A DNA stretch of 64,000 nucleotides from Halobaculum marinum (GTDB taxonomy: Archaea; Halobacteriota; Halobacteria; Halobacteriales; Haloferacaceae): positions 62,001 through 126,000 of the forward strand of contig NZ_CP119989.1 in the NCBI RefSeq assembly GCF_029338555.1. The letters are read 5' to 3'. Numbering within the stretch: position 1 is the stretch's first letter; each line of letters opens with the position of its first letter. The notes beneath the pieces are model-generated. The model was not told where the DNA came from, did not search any database, and saw only the letters and a program-made list of their open reading frames with translations. The position numbers and the translations under genes were made by a program. This document shows, piece after piece, positions 35,722-44,754 of this stretch.

Positions 35722-36996
35722 CTACGTCGTCCAGTCGGCGAGACTCGACTGGAGCCCAGCGACCATCGTCGACTTCTGACGCAGGCGCGCCAGCGACACC
35801 GGGAGTTGGTCGCTCACGCCGCGGACGGCGTCCTCGAACGTCTCCGCCTCGCCGTGTTCGCCCTCGAAGGCGTTGCGGACGCTCTCGCGCACCTGCCAGA
35901 CGCCGACCGGGCCCCAGTAGTCGTCGGAGACGTGCCGGAGCACGAGCACCTTCGCCTGGCGCCCGCGCTCGGAGAGGTGTTCGAGCACGCCGAAGCGGGA
36001 CGCGTAGTACGCCCCCGCAGTCTCGTCGACGTACTGCGTCCGCCCCTCGCGGTTCTCGTGGGCCGACGAGAGGTACGTGTCGCCCTGCGGGTCCGGGTGC
36101 CAGATGCTCCCCGGCGACTTGATCTCGACCAACTCGAACTCCCAGTCGCCCGGCGCGAGGATCACCCAGAAGGCGTTGCCGAGGTACTCGTTGCGCCACA
36201 CCTGCACGGTGTCGACGCTCCGTCGGTCGCGAATCGTCCCGCGGAGGTACTTGCCGACGGTGTCGTCGACGGCGGTGATGGACCACCGCGTCGGCACCAG
36301 GCGGCGGTTGTCACCTCGACCCAGCGCCCCCGCCGACAGCACCGTGTTGATGTCGTACACGTCGAAGCCGCGGCGGTACAGGTAGTTCATCGCGCCCTCC
36401 GCGCGCCAGTCGTCGTCCTCCAGCGTCTTCTTCACCGGACGGGGCACGTGGGGATTCTCCGTGAGGTCCGCGTCGGCGGCACGGGCGCGCGGCCCCGTCG
36501 GCGTCGCGATGTCGTCGGGCGACACGTCGTAGTCGATGGCGGGGCCGTCGTCGAGGAACACCTCCACGTCGACCGGCCGGTCGGCGATGGCGACCTCCCG
36601 CTGCACACCGAGGAAGCCGTCCCACGCGTCGTGGACGTTCGCGGCGTCGCGAGCGTCGACGCCCTTGTTCGAGTTCAGGAGTGAGGTGCGCCGCTCGAAC
36701 ACGTCGGCGATGGAGACGCCCTCGTCGTACCACGCGCCGCTGGTCTCGTACGTCGCGGCGTCGTCCTCGTGACCGACGGGCGAGAGGAGGCCCGTCGAGA
36801 GGTTCGGGTAGTTGCTGGATCCGACGAAGATGGAGGGGGAGACGGAGCCGAACACGGAGTCGCCGCCGGTCGCCTCGTCGAAGCGGTGCTGGAACGACTC
36901 GAGGTGGTCCATCAGCTCGTAGGACTTCTCCTGTGCGAGGCGCCGCCGCTCGGCGCGCTCGTTCTCCTCGAACTCGACGTAGTCGTCCAGCTTCAC
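35722..36996 (-). CDS. nreA: DNA repair protein NreA with PCNA-binding tail
   Basis: 424 residues. Archaeal Nre-family protein involved in tolerance of DNA damage such as mitomycin C crosslinks. Visible features: charged N-terminal helix, GSVSPSIFVGSSNYPNLSTG (conserved family block), VARPVK-like segment HVPRPVKKTLEDDDW, and FWVILAPGDWEFELVEIKSPGS. The extreme C-terminus GLQSSLADWTT fits a PIP box (Q-x-x-L-x-x-W), the reported PCNA contact of NreA. Start ATG 36996. No operon partner on this strand. Confidence 0.92.
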   Translation of the reverse strand: MKLDDYVEFEENERAERRRLAQEKSYELMDHLESFQHRFDEATGGDSVFGSVSPSIFVGSSNYPNLSTGLLSPVGHEDDAATYETSGAWYDEGVSIADVFERRTSLLNSNKGVDARDAANVHDAWDGFLGVQREVAIADRPVDVEVFLDDGPAIDYDVSPDDIATPTGPRARAADADLTENPHVPRPVKKTLEDDDWRAEGAMNYLYRRGFDVYDINTVLSAGALGRGDNRRLVPTRWSITAVDDTVGKYLRGTIRDRRSVDTVQVWRNEYLGNAFWVILAPGDWEFELVEIKSPGSIWHPDPQGDTYLSSAHENREGRTQYVDETAGAYYASRFGVLEHLSERGRQAKVLVLRHVSDDYWGPVGVWQVRESVRNAFEGEHGEAETFEDAVRGVSDQLPVSLARLRQKSTMVAGLQSSLADWTT

Positions 36997-37261
36997 GTCG
37001 AGTCGAGGTTACCGCTCGGTGGACATGAACGTTCCCCGCGCGGGTCGGACCCGAGAGAGTCGTGTCGCTCGTCGATGGCTGACAGGCGGTCGTGGCGCCG
37101 ATGGGGTCGGCGTGTGCACGCGACGGGCGACCGCGCACCCGCTGTTCCGTCGCGCGGCGAGCGTCAGATCACGAGGGGGCTGGTGCCGTGATCCCCGATG
37201 AACTTCGGGGTCGTCGACACCGGATGACAACCCTTTCGCCCCACGGGCGGCGAGCGAGGGT

Positions 37262-37852
37262 ATGCCGGTCATCGAGTGCGACCCCGAGACGGCCCGCGAG
37301 CGCGTGGCGGCGGCGGGCGTCGAGGTGGTCGCCGGGAACACGGACCACGAGCGCTGGCGCGCCGAGCGCGACGGCGCCGTCGCGGTAGCGTACGACGACA
37401 AGGTGGTCGTCCAGGGCGGCGACCCCCAGCGCCTCGCGGCGCTCGTGCGCGACGGCGGCGGTCGGGGGCACGTCTACTTCGACGGCGCCTCGCGGGGGAA
37501 CCCGGGGCCCGCTGCCATCGGGTGGGCCATCGTCACCGCCGACGGCATCGTCGCGGAGGGGAGCGACCGCATCCCCGACACGACGAACAACAAAGCCGAG
37601 TACGCGGCGCTGATCCGCGCGCTGGAGGCCGCCGTCGACTACGGCCTCGACGAGGCCGACGTGCGCGGCGACTCCCAACTGATCGTCAAGCAGGTCCGCG
37701 GGGAGTGGAACGCCAACGAACCCGAACTGCGCGAGAAGCGAGTCACGGCTCGGGAGCTATTGGAGCGGTTCGACCGCTGGAGCATCGAGCACGTGCCGAG
37801 AGAGCTAAACGAGCGCGCCGACGAGTTGGCGAACGAGGCGTTCGAGGGCTGA
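37262..37852 (+). CDS. rnhA: Ribonuclease HI
   Basis: 196 residues. Degrades the RNA strand of RNA-DNA hybrids. The N-terminal 68 residues form a separate small domain (MPVIECDPETARERVAAAGV...); the catalytic domain starts at HVYFDGASRGNPGPAAIG. Metal-binding residues Asp74, Glu113 (NNKAEYAAL), Asp137 (VRGDSQLIVKQ) and Asp187 (NERADELAN) are all in place. The basic protrusion of bacterial RNase HI is missing, as in archaeal type. The next gene starts 2 nt later. Confidence 0.95.
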   Translation: MPVIECDPETARERVAAAGVEVVAGNTDHERWRAERDGAVAVAYDDKVVVQGGDPQRLAALVRDGGGRGHVYFDGASRGNPGPAAIGWAIVTADGIVAEGSDRIPDTTNNKAEYAALIRALEAAVDYGLDEADVRGDSQLIVKQVRGEWNANEPELREKRVTARELLERFDRWSIEHVPRELNERADELANEAFEG

Positions 37853-37854
37853 CG

Positions 37855-38457
37855 ATGGAGGAACAAGACTACACGCCGGACAGCGACGGGGAGGGAGCGA
37901 CCGACGACCACGACGACGCCTGGGACGAGGAGGTCCCCGAGCCGACGGTCGACGCCGCCGAGCGACTCACCCGGCTCGCTCGCGAGGCGGTCGACGAGAC
38001 GGAAGCCGACGCCTACCGCGAGGATCGGGCCGAGCGACTCACCGACCACGGCTTCACCGCCCGCGTCCGCGACGAGGACGACACGCTCGTGCTCTACCCC
38101 GAGGAGTGGATGGAGGACGGCGTCGTCCAGATCGACCGGATCGAAGACACCGACCGCGCGGTCGAGGTGTCGCTGTCGGGGGCGGGCGACCCCGACGACT
38201 GGGCGGAGGTCGAGGCGCACAACGCGGAGGTCGTCGACCGGGTAGCGAGCGACTACGGGGAGGTACACGCGACGAACGCCCGGGCGTTCGCGGACTTCAT
38301 GGGCAACCACTACGCCCGACCGGTGGACTCGGCGAGCGCCGACGAGGTGGAGGAGTTCCTCGCGGAGTACTTCCCGCGGAACGCGTGGCCCACCGACGAA
38401 CAGCGCGACGCCGTCGAGGCGTCGCTGCAGTACGTCTTCGAGGTCACAGACGACTGA
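37855..38457 (+). CDS. rnhA-operon acidic protein
   Basis: 200 residues, ATG 2 nt after the rnhA stop, clearly cotranscribed. Acidic N-terminus (1-40), helical VDAAERLTRLAREAVDETEADAY, a small beta region (TARVRDEDDTLVLYPEEWMEDG), and C-terminal helices (ARAFADFMGNHYARPVDSASADEVEEFL). The strict pairing with rnhA suggests it works with RNase HI, perhaps in RNA-DNA hybrid removal, but no enzymatic motif is visible. Confidence 0.85.
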   Translation: MEEQDYTPDSDGEGATDDHDDAWDEEVPEPTVDAAERLTRLAREAVDETEADAYREDRAERLTDHGFTARVRDEDDTLVLYPEEWMEDGVVQIDRIEDTDRAVEVSLSGAGDPDDWAEVEAHNAEVVDRVASDYGEVHATNARAFADFMGNHYARPVDSASADEVEEFLAEYFPRNAWPTDEQRDAVEASLQYVFEVTDD

Positions 38458-38504
38458 CGCGCTCGTCGACGAGGCGCTCGCGCTGAGCCGAGCGAATCGC
38501 GGTT

Positions 38505-39953
38505 GTGGAACAGCGATCGGTCCCCATCACCACTGGTTACTTTTCGCCACACGTGATAGGCAACACTGTGTGGTCAGTCCTGCTCACAACAGCATCTGCG
38601 GTACTCCTCCAGTACACGGTGCCCGTCGTCGGTGTCGAATTGAGTCAGACGGCGGTCACCGTGATCGGGATCGGCATGATCTTGCTGCTCCTCGTCGGGT
38701 CGGGGTTCTTCTCGTCGTCTGAGATCGCGCTGTTCTCGCTGCCAGCCCACCAGGTGGACGCGATGGTCGAGCGCGGCCTGCGCGGTGCGCAAGCCGTGAA
38801 GTCGCTCAAGGAGGACCCCCACCGTCTGCTCGTGACGATCCTCGTCGGCAACAACATGGTCAACATCACGATGTCCTCCATCTCGACGACCATCGTCGGC
38901 CTCTACTTCGACGCCGGCGCGGCGGTCATCATCTCCTCGCTCGGCATCACGTCGATGGTGCTGATCTTCGGGGAGAGCGCGCCGAAGTCCTACGCCGTCG
39001 AACACACCGAACTGCACGCACGGCGCGTCGCTCGGGGGCTGAAGGTCGTCGAGAAGGTCCTGTGGCCGCTCATCACCGTGTTCTACTACCTGACTGGGAT
39101 CGTGAACAGGCTCACCGGCGGCAGTCCCTCCATCGAGTCGACGTACATCAGCCGCGACGAGATCCGGAACATGATCCAGACGGGCGAGCGCGAGGGTGTG
39201 CTCGACGAGGAGGAGCGCCAACGACTCCAGCGCGCCCTGCGGTTCACGGACGCCAGCGCCAAGGAGGTGATGACCCCCCGACTCGACGTGGCCGCTGTCT
39301 CCACCGAGGCGACCGTCGAGGAGGCCATCTCGGAGTGTATCCAGTCTGGCCACGCCCGCCTGCCGGCCTACGAGGGCTCGCTCGACAACGTCGTCGGTGT
39401 CTTCGACATCCGTGAGTTGGGGGACGCCGACGCCGAGGCCTTCGCCGACCTCACGGTCGCAGACGTGGTCACTCCGACGCTCCACGTCCCCGAGTCGAAG
39501 AACGTCGACGACCTCCTCTCGGAGATGCGCGAAGACCGACTGCACATGGTCGTCGTCATCGACGAGTTCGGAGCCACGGAGGGGATCATCACGATGGAGG
39601 ACATGACCGAGGAGATCGTCGGGGAGATCCTGGCGGGTGACGAGGACGACCCGATCGAGTTCGTCGACGACGACACCGTCTCGGTGAACGGGTCGGTCAA
39701 CATCGAAGCCGTCAACGAGGCGCTCGACATCGTCCTGCCGGAGGGCGAAGAGTTCGAGACCATCGCCGGCTTCATGTTCAACCTCGCGGGGCGCCTCGTC
39801 GAGCAGGACGAGGCGTTCGACTACGAGAACGTCACGCTGCGGGCCGAACAGGTGGACAACACCCGCATCCAGAAGGTCCGGGTAACCGTCGGTCGCGACA
39901 CAGACGAGTCGGCCGAATCGGAGTCGCCGAGCGACGAAGACGACGCCGAGTGA
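38505..39953 (+). CDS. CNNM/CorC-type membrane protein with CBS pair
   Basis: About 482 residues as drawn. Domains: transmembrane DUF21 (about 45-220; GSGFFSSSEIALFSLPAHQ is diagnostic), CBS pair (about 232-355; KEVMTPRLDVAAVS and VADVVTPTLHVPES), acidic linker, CorC/HlyC domain (about 375-462). Family members move Mg2+ or Co2+ or sense adenine nucleotides through CBS; several are labelled hemolysin without evidence. The start is uncertain: no ATG is in frame near the first helix. GTG 38505 and GTG 38553 (VIGNTVWSVLL) are both possible, and the later one is favoured by the hydrophobic start. Confidence 0.88.
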   Translation: MEQRSVPITTGYFSPHVIGNTVWSVLLTTASAVLLQYTVPVVGVELSQTAVTVIGIGMILLLLVGSGFFSSSEIALFSLPAHQVDAMVERGLRGAQAVKSLKEDPHRLLVTILVGNNMVNITMSSISTTIVGLYFDAGAAVIISSLGITSMVLIFGESAPKSYAVEHTELHARRVARGLKVVEKVLWPLITVFYYLTGIVNRLTGGSPSIESTYISRDEIRNMIQTGEREGVLDEEERQRLQRALRFTDASAKEVMTPRLDVAAVSTEATVEEAISECIQSGHARLPAYEGSLDNVVGVFDIRELGDADAEAFADLTVADVVTPTLHVPESKNVDDLLSEMREDRLHMVVVIDEFGATEGIITMEDMTEEIVGEILAGDEDDPIEFVDDDTVSVNGSVNIEAVNEALDIVLPEGEEFETIAGFMFNLAGRLVEQDEAFDYENVTLRAEQVDNTRIQKVRVTVGRDTDESAESESPSDEDDAE

Positions 39954-40217
39954 CGACCGATGGCTCGGCGTCGACGGTGCCCGGGACTCGACTTCGGGAC
40001 GGCGGCGCCGACGGCCTCCAGCGCCACAGCCACGTCGAGGGTCGGTCCCCGCTTCAGCCGCGGAGCGGAGAGACCGGTCGGTAGCGAGTGACTATCGAAA
40101 GAACAGCCCGACGCCGTCGAGGCGTCGGTGCGGGACGTCTTCGAGGCCGCGGACGAGCCGACTCCCTTGTGAGCCCGCCGCGGCGGCGACGTGCCGCCGG
40201 ATTCGGTACGGTTCGAT

Positions 40218-40583
40218 TTACGCGTCGAGCGAGTCGTCGACGAGGCCGCGCACGTCGGCGGCGCGGTCGCCGTCCGTGACGTACTTCCCGACGACCCAGT
40301 TCAGGCGGTCGAGGACGGCCTTGCGACCGGTCTCGGTGAGCGCGTACTGGTTCGTCCGCTTGTCGAGTTCGCTCTTCTCGACCAGGCCCAGTTCGACGAG
40401 GTCGTCGAGGTTGGGGTATAGACGGCCGTGGTTGACTTCCGCGTCGTAGTAGCTCTCGAGTTCGCGCTTGATCGCGAGCCCGTACATCGCCTCCTCCGAG
40501 AGGATGACGAGGATGTTCTGCTGGAACGCGGTGAGATCGCGTGCGATACTGACCACTTCGGTTTCAGACTGTGCCTCTGACAT
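40218..40583 (-). CDS. PadR-family transcriptional regulator
   Basis: 121 residues from ATG 40583 (MSEAQSETEV). Winged helix: ARDLTAFQQNILVILSEEAMYGLAIKREL with NHGRLYPNLDDLVELGLVEKS (recognition helix and wing) and a C-terminal dimerising helix (LDRLNWVVGKYV). This nearly whole-length PadR form is conserved in haloarchaea; the ligand is unknown. A minus-strand AATTAAATA box about 30 nt before the ATG indicates a leaderless transcript. Confidence 0.93.
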   Translation of the reverse strand: MSEAQSETEVVSIARDLTAFQQNILVILSEEAMYGLAIKRELESYYDAEVNHGRLYPNLDDLVELGLVEKSELDKRTNQYALTETGRKAVLDRLNWVVGKYVTDGDRAADVRGLVDDSLDA

Positions 40584-40886
40584 GGTCACCGGATGAGAGG
40601 TCACGGGGGTATTTAATTGTTGCCAACGCCACGACCAATTCGAGTGTTAGGAGCCCTGAGAAGCAACTATTCGGCGTTTCAGTCCGCTCCCCTCCCCAGC
40701 GTCGATGGCGTCCTGTCTAGTTTGTATGGTTAACATGGGCATAAACGCATAGCCGATACTATTCGGTCGGTAGTCCCCACATACTCCACAGAGAGCACTC
40801 GGCGGAGGCCGTGAGCGGACCGGTCCGTGCCGTGGAGCGTCGCGTGCCGAAAGGCATTTGCTCGCGTTGGCGGAACCGTCGTGCGC
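40584..40886. other. 303-bp divergent intergenic region, padR/ppa
   Basis: Holds the padR promoter and, before ppa, a weak AAGGCATTTG (40851-40860) at about -30. The middle (about 40720-40775) is AT-richer than the surroundings. A 31-codon minus frame there (40647-40742) is not convincing. No hairpin of note. Confidence 0.4.
40610..40617 (-). promoter_or_regulatory. TATA box of the PadR regulator
   Basis: Minus-strand TTAAATAC at about 40610-40617, 27-34 nt from the ATG at 40583. Confidence 0.5.
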
Positions 40887-41420
40887 ATGACGAACCTCTG
40901 GGAAGACCTCGAGACGGGGCCGAACGCCCCCGAAGAGATCTACGCCGTCGTGGAGTGTCTCAAGGGCGAGCGCAACAAGTACGAGTACGACAAGGACGTC
41001 CCCGGCGTCGTCCTCGACCGCGTGCTCCACTCGAACGTCCACTACCCCTCGGACTACGGCTTCATCCCGCAGTCGTACTACGACGACGAGGACCCCTTCG
41101 ACGTGCTCGTGCTCGTCGAAGACCAGACGTTCCCGGGCTGCATCATCGAGGCCCGCCCGGTCGCCCTGATGAAGATGGACGACGACGGCGAGCAGGACGA
41201 CAAGGTGATCGCCGTCCCGACCGAGGACCCGCGCTTCGACCACATCCAGGACCTCGACGACATCCCGCAACAGCAGCTCGACGAGATTGACGAGTTCTTC
41301 GAGACGTACAAGAACCTCGAGGAGGGCAAAGAGGTCGAGACGCAGGGCTGGGAGGACAAGCAGGCCGCGATGGACGCCATCGAGCACGCCCAGGACCTGT
41401 ACGACGAGCACTTCGCGTAA
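40887..41420 (+). CDS. ppa: Inorganic pyrophosphatase, family I
   Basis: 177 residues. Hydrolyses pyrophosphate to drive biosynthesis. Family I motifs: KGERNKYEYDKD, LHSNVHYPSDYGFIPQSY, EDPFDVLVLVE, then PTEDPRFDHIQDL and DEIDEFFETYKNLEEGKEVE. The metal-binding Asp cluster (D-x4-D-x-D-V) is intact and the length is normal for the soluble hexameric enzyme. A stand-alone gene. Confidence 0.96.
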   Translation: MTNLWEDLETGPNAPEEIYAVVECLKGERNKYEYDKDVPGVVLDRVLHSNVHYPSDYGFIPQSYYDDEDPFDVLVLVEDQTFPGCIIEARPVALMKMDDDGEQDDKVIAVPTEDPRFDHIQDLDDIPQQQLDEIDEFFETYKNLEEGKEVETQGWEDKQAAMDAIEHAQDLYDEHFA

Positions 41421-41552
41421 CACCACCGCCGCACCCCGTTTTCTGTCCTCGGTCGCCGACGCCGATTAGCCGTGAACATCCCGGTCGCGTCCGCGGATGT
41501 GTTATGCGCATGAGTAATCTTTTGTGCGAGTACCGGCAACGTACGACCGAAC

Positions 41553-41669
41553 ATGGCCGCGAAACAGCCCGCCGTCGGCATCGACCACGTGACCGTGGTG
41601 CCGACCGAGCCCGTACGGATCCGCGCGGACGACGAAGAGGACTGCGAGGAGTCGACCGACGACCACTGA
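41553..41669 (+). CDS. 38-residue acidic ORF
   Basis: ATG 41553 to TGA 41669. Translation begins MAAKQPAVGIDHVTVVPTEPV and ends in an acidic tail (DDEEDCEESTDDH), the composition expected of a haloarchaeal protein, with synonymous choice matching neighbours. An AT-rich stretch (about 41511-41525, AGTAATCTTTTG) lies 28-40 nt upstream and could be its promoter. No family recognised; coding status uncertain. Confidence 0.4.
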   Translation: MAAKQPAVGIDHVTVVPTEPVRIRADDEEDCEESTDDH

Positions 41670-41734
41670 CCGGAGTCGAGTCGTCCGACGCCGCCGCCCG
41701 CTGTCGTGTACCGCGAGGGCCGTGAGGGGCAGGC

Positions 41735-41740
41735 ATATAA
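41735..41740 (+). promoter_or_regulatory. TATA box of the rhomboid gene
   Basis: ATATAA, 24-29 nt before ATG 41764: typical leaderless promoter geometry. Confidence 0.55.
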
Positions 41741-41763
41741 CCCGCCCGCGGCAAGAAGCGGTA

Positions 41764-42690
41764 ATGGCGAAGTGCTCCCAGTGCGGCGAGTACGAGAACC
41801 TCCCGTACCAGTGCAGACGGTGCGGTCAGTCTTTCTGTGCGGAACACCGCCTCCCGGAGAACCACGACTGTCCCGGCCTGAACGAGTGGAACGACCCGGG
41901 CGGCGTGTTCGACTCCGGGTACGACGACGGCGTCGGCGGCGGCGGTTCCGCCGGTTCCGGCGGCGTCACGGGTCGCGTGAAGTCGCGCATCGACCGCGAG
42001 ACGGGCACCGGCGGCATCATGGGAGCGTTCCGTGGGAACATGACGTACGTGTTCCTCGGGCTGATGTGGGTCACGTTCGCCGCGGAGTTCGCGGTACTGT
42101 TCACCGCGGGCGGCGGGCTGTTCGACGACCTGTTCGTGCTCAGCGCCGCGAACCTGCTCGCCGGCAACGTCTGGACCGTGGTCACCTCCGTGTTCGCTCA
42201 CTCGCCGACCGGCTTCTTCCACATCGCGGGTAACTCCATCGCGCTGTACTTCTTCGGCCCGCTGGTGGAGCGGTACCTCGGGTCGAAGCGGTTCACGATC
42301 ATGTTCCTGGTGACCGGGATGGTCGCCGGCCTCGCACAGATCGGGACGGGACTGCTGTTCGGCGGCCCGCTCGAAGCGGGCGTGTACGGCGCATCCGGGT
42401 CGATCATGGCCGTGATGGGGTTCCTCTCGGTCGTGAACCCGAACCTGAAGGTGATGCTGCTCATCCCGCCGATCCCGCTGAAGATCCGGACGATCACCCT
42501 GCTGTACGCGGCGCTGTCGGTGTTCGGCGTCCTCTCGGCGGGGAACCTCGGCGGCATCGCACACGCCGCGCACCTCTCGGGACTGCTCCTCGGCGTCATC
42601 TACGCGAACGTCGCCGACGGCCAACGGAGCGTCCCGAACCAGATCGGGAGCGGTGGCGGCCTCGGCGGCCCCGGTCGCGGTCGCTTCTGA
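41764..42690 (+). CDS. Rhomboid intramembrane serine protease with AN1 zinc finger
   Basis: 308 residues. Residues 1-40 are an AN1-type zinc finger (CSQCGEYENLPYQCRRCG, then CAEH, HDC). A Gly/Ser linker follows, then six membrane helices. FFHIAGNSIALYFFG is the first conserved rhomboid block (His153, Asn157), GASGSIMAVMG the serine motif (Ser211), and HAAHLSGLLLG carries the catalytic His270. The Ser-His dyad is complete, so it should cut membrane-spanning substrates. It starts 94 nt after the small acidic ORF and is followed 7 nt later by endonuclease V. Confidence 0.93.
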   Translation: MAKCSQCGEYENLPYQCRRCGQSFCAEHRLPENHDCPGLNEWNDPGGVFDSGYDDGVGGGGSAGSGGVTGRVKSRIDRETGTGGIMGAFRGNMTYVFLGLMWVTFAAEFAVLFTAGGGLFDDLFVLSAANLLAGNVWTVVTSVFAHSPTGFFHIAGNSIALYFFGPLVERYLGSKRFTIMFLVTGMVAGLAQIGTGLLFGGPLEAGVYGASGSIMAVMGFLSVVNPNLKVMLLIPPIPLKIRTITLLYAALSVFGVLSAGNLGGIAHAAHLSGLLLGVIYANVADGQRSVPNQIGSGGGLGGPGRGRF

Positions 42691-42696
42691 CGCGCG

Positions 42697-43494
42697 ATGG
42701 TGACGCCGGTCCGCCCGGAGTTCCTCCCCGACCCCGCGCTCGACCGCGAGGCCATGGAGGCGCTCCAGTGCGACATCGCCGCCGCCGCGACGTTCGCCGA
42801 CGACCTACCGTTCGACGCCGCGAGCGTCGGCCTCGACGACGACCCATCCGCGGACACGCCGCTCCTCGCCGGCGTCGACCAGGCGTTCCTCGACGACCGC
42901 GCGGTGTCTGCGGTCGTCGTCCTCCGCGGCGGCGAGGTGGTCGAACGCTCGTACGCGGTGACCGAGCTATCGATCCCGTACATCCCCGGCCTGCTGGCGT
43001 TCCGTGAGGGTGGCCCCATCGTCGACGCGCTGGCGACGCTGGAGACCGACCCGGACCTGTACGTGTTCGACGGGAGTGGTCGGATCCACTTCCGGCAGGC
43101 GGGCATCGCCACCCACGTCGGGGTGCTGTTCGACGCGCCCGCAATCGGCGTCGCGAAGTCCCTGTTGTGCGGGACGCCGGACGAGACCACCAACGGGCGG
43201 CCCGCGGGCTGGCGGACGGCGATCCGTGCCGACGAGCGCGTCGACGCTCCCGCGGGAACCATCGTCGGCCACGCGTTCCAGTCGCGTCAGTACGACTCCT
43301 CGCCGGTGATCAACCCGTTGTACGTCAGTCCCGGCCACCGCGTGAGCGCGGACACCGCGACGGACCTCGTGGCGGCGCTCGGCGGCGACTACAAACTCCC
43401 GGAGCCGACGCGTCTCGCCGACGCGTACGCCGACGAGGCGAAGCGCGTAGTCGCCGCCGACCGGGCCGACGACGGTCGCACCGACGACGACTGA
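42697..43494 (+). CDS. nfi: Endonuclease V
   Basis: 265 residues. Cuts DNA (or RNA) near deaminated bases, chiefly inosine. Active-site Asp61 (AGVDQAF), Glu104 (YIPGLLAFREG, binding wedge), Asp125 (FDGSGRIHFRQAGIATHVGV) and the Lys154 loop (GVAKSLLCG) match the family. The N-terminal extension is acidic. It follows the rhomboid by 7 nt, so cotranscription is likely though no functional link is obvious. Confidence 0.93.
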   Translation: MVTPVRPEFLPDPALDREAMEALQCDIAAAATFADDLPFDAASVGLDDDPSADTPLLAGVDQAFLDDRAVSAVVVLRGGEVVERSYAVTELSIPYIPGLLAFREGGPIVDALATLETDPDLYVFDGSGRIHFRQAGIATHVGVLFDAPAIGVAKSLLCGTPDETTNGRPAGWRTAIRADERVDAPAGTIVGHAFQSRQYDSSPVINPLYVSPGHRVSADTATDLVAALGGDYKLPEPTRLADAYADEAKRVVAADRADDGRTDDD

Positions 43495-43563
43495 GCACGA
43501 CGGGTCGCCACCGCACCCGGATCGGACGGCGCCGAGACGACGGGAGTTAACTACGCGGCCGAC

Positions 43564-44403
43564 ATGGCCGATGACATGACAAGAACCGTGCTCATCACGG
43601 GGTGTTCCTCCGGCATCGGTCGCGCGTGTGCCGAGGCGTTCCTCGAAGAGGAGTGGACGGTGTACGCGACGGCGCGCAACCCCGCCGACATCGAGACGCT
43701 GGGCGAGCACGACGACTGTCGGATCGCGACGCTCGACGTGACCGACGCCGACGACGTCGAGCGCGTCGTCGACCGGATGCTCGACGAGGAGGGGCGCATC
43801 GACGCGCTCGTCAACAACGCGGGCTACGCTCAACTCGGCCCCATCGAGGAGGTGCCGACCGACGCTGTCCACGACCAGTTCGACGTGAACGTGTACGGCC
43901 CCCATCGGCTGATCAAGGAAGTGCTGCCCGCGATGCGCCGCCGCGAGGACGGCGCCATCGTCAACGTCTCCTCGGCCGTGGGGCGCATGTCGTTCCCCGG
44001 CGGCGGCGTGTACGCGGGGTCGAAGTACGCGCTGGAGGCGATGAGCGACGCCCTCCGCAACGAGGTGCGCGAGTACGGCATCACCGTCTCGCTGGTCGAA
44101 CCGGGTCCCGTCGACACCGGGTTCGACGAGCGCGCCGAGTCCGAGGTCGAGGGACTGGATCAGACGGGCGCCTACGAGTTCTTCTACGACCTGTTCGAGG
44201 ACTACGACGCCGTCGGCGGCGGCGCCGGCTTCCTCTCGGTCACGCCCGAGCGCGTCGCCGAGGACGTCGTCGACGCTGCGAGTTCGACGAAGCCACCGGC
44301 CCGCTACCCGGTGGGTCCGATGGCGAAAGTGGCGGAGGTCGGTCGCTTGCTCCCGGCACGCCTCGTCGACGCACTGTGGGGGCTGGCCGCGAAGTTCACC
44401 TGA
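43564..44403 (+). CDS. Short-chain dehydrogenase/reductase (classical SDR)
   Basis: 279 residues. Cofactor loop TGCSSGIG (12-19), NNAG (84-87), Ser136/137 with Tyr150 and Lys154 (Y-x3-K) as the catalytic set, and PG motif in VEPGPVDTGFD. Arg/Asn after strand 2 (ATARNP) suggests NADP. A second in-frame Met at 43576 is possible. Substrate unknown; the sequence resembles haloarchaeal SDRs often labelled oxidoreductase. Confidence 0.92.
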   Translation: MADDMTRTVLITGCSSGIGRACAEAFLEEEWTVYATARNPADIETLGEHDDCRIATLDVTDADDVERVVDRMLDEEGRIDALVNNAGYAQLGPIEEVPTDAVHDQFDVNVYGPHRLIKEVLPAMRRREDGAIVNVSSAVGRMSFPGGGVYAGSKYALEAMSDALRNEVREYGITVSLVEPGPVDTGFDERAESEVEGLDQTGAYEFFYDLFEDYDAVGGGAGFLSVTPERVAEDVVDAASSTKPPARYPVGPMAKVAEVGRLLPARLVDALWGLAAKFT

Positions 44404-44407
44404 ACCC

Positions 44408-44740
44408 GTGTCGGACGACGACCGCTCCCACGACTTGGACGCCGACGGCGACGGCAAGGGCGACGTGGCCGAGCAACTCGACGCGCTCCACGGTCACCTC
44501 GCGGCGACCGCCGAGCGACCGGTCGCCCGGAGCGCGAGCGCCCACCTCGGGGAGGCCGAGGCCGTCGCCCGCGACCTCGCCGAACGGCCGGCAGCGCCGG
44601 AGACCGTCCGCGAACGCACCGGGCACGTGGTGCGGCTGCTTCGGGAGGCCGGTGAGACGGAAGACGAGACTGCGGACGAACACGTCGCGGCGGCGCTGGA
44701 ACTCGCGGAGGCGTTGGCGACGACCGACGAGGAGACGTAG
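44408..44740 (+). CDS. Small acidic helical haloarchaeal protein
   Basis: 110 residues from GTG 44408, four nt after the SDR stop, so probably cotranscribed with it. All-helical, Ala/Glu-rich: DVAEQLDALHGHLAATAERP, LGEAEAVARDLAERP, HVVRLLREAGETEDE, HVAAALELAEALATT. No motif or membrane segment. Function unknown. Confidence 0.7.
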   Translation: MSDDDRSHDLDADGDGKGDVAEQLDALHGHLAATAERPVARSASAHLGEAEAVARDLAERPAAPETVRERTGHVVRLLREAGETEDETADEHVAAALELAEALATTDEET

Positions 44741-44754
44741 CGCGCGACGACCGG

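Noticed and set aside
40647-40742. 31-codon minus frame (starting MPMLTIQTRQ) upstream of padR
   Set aside because: Too short and without acidic bias or family; an AT-richer region alone does not support coding.
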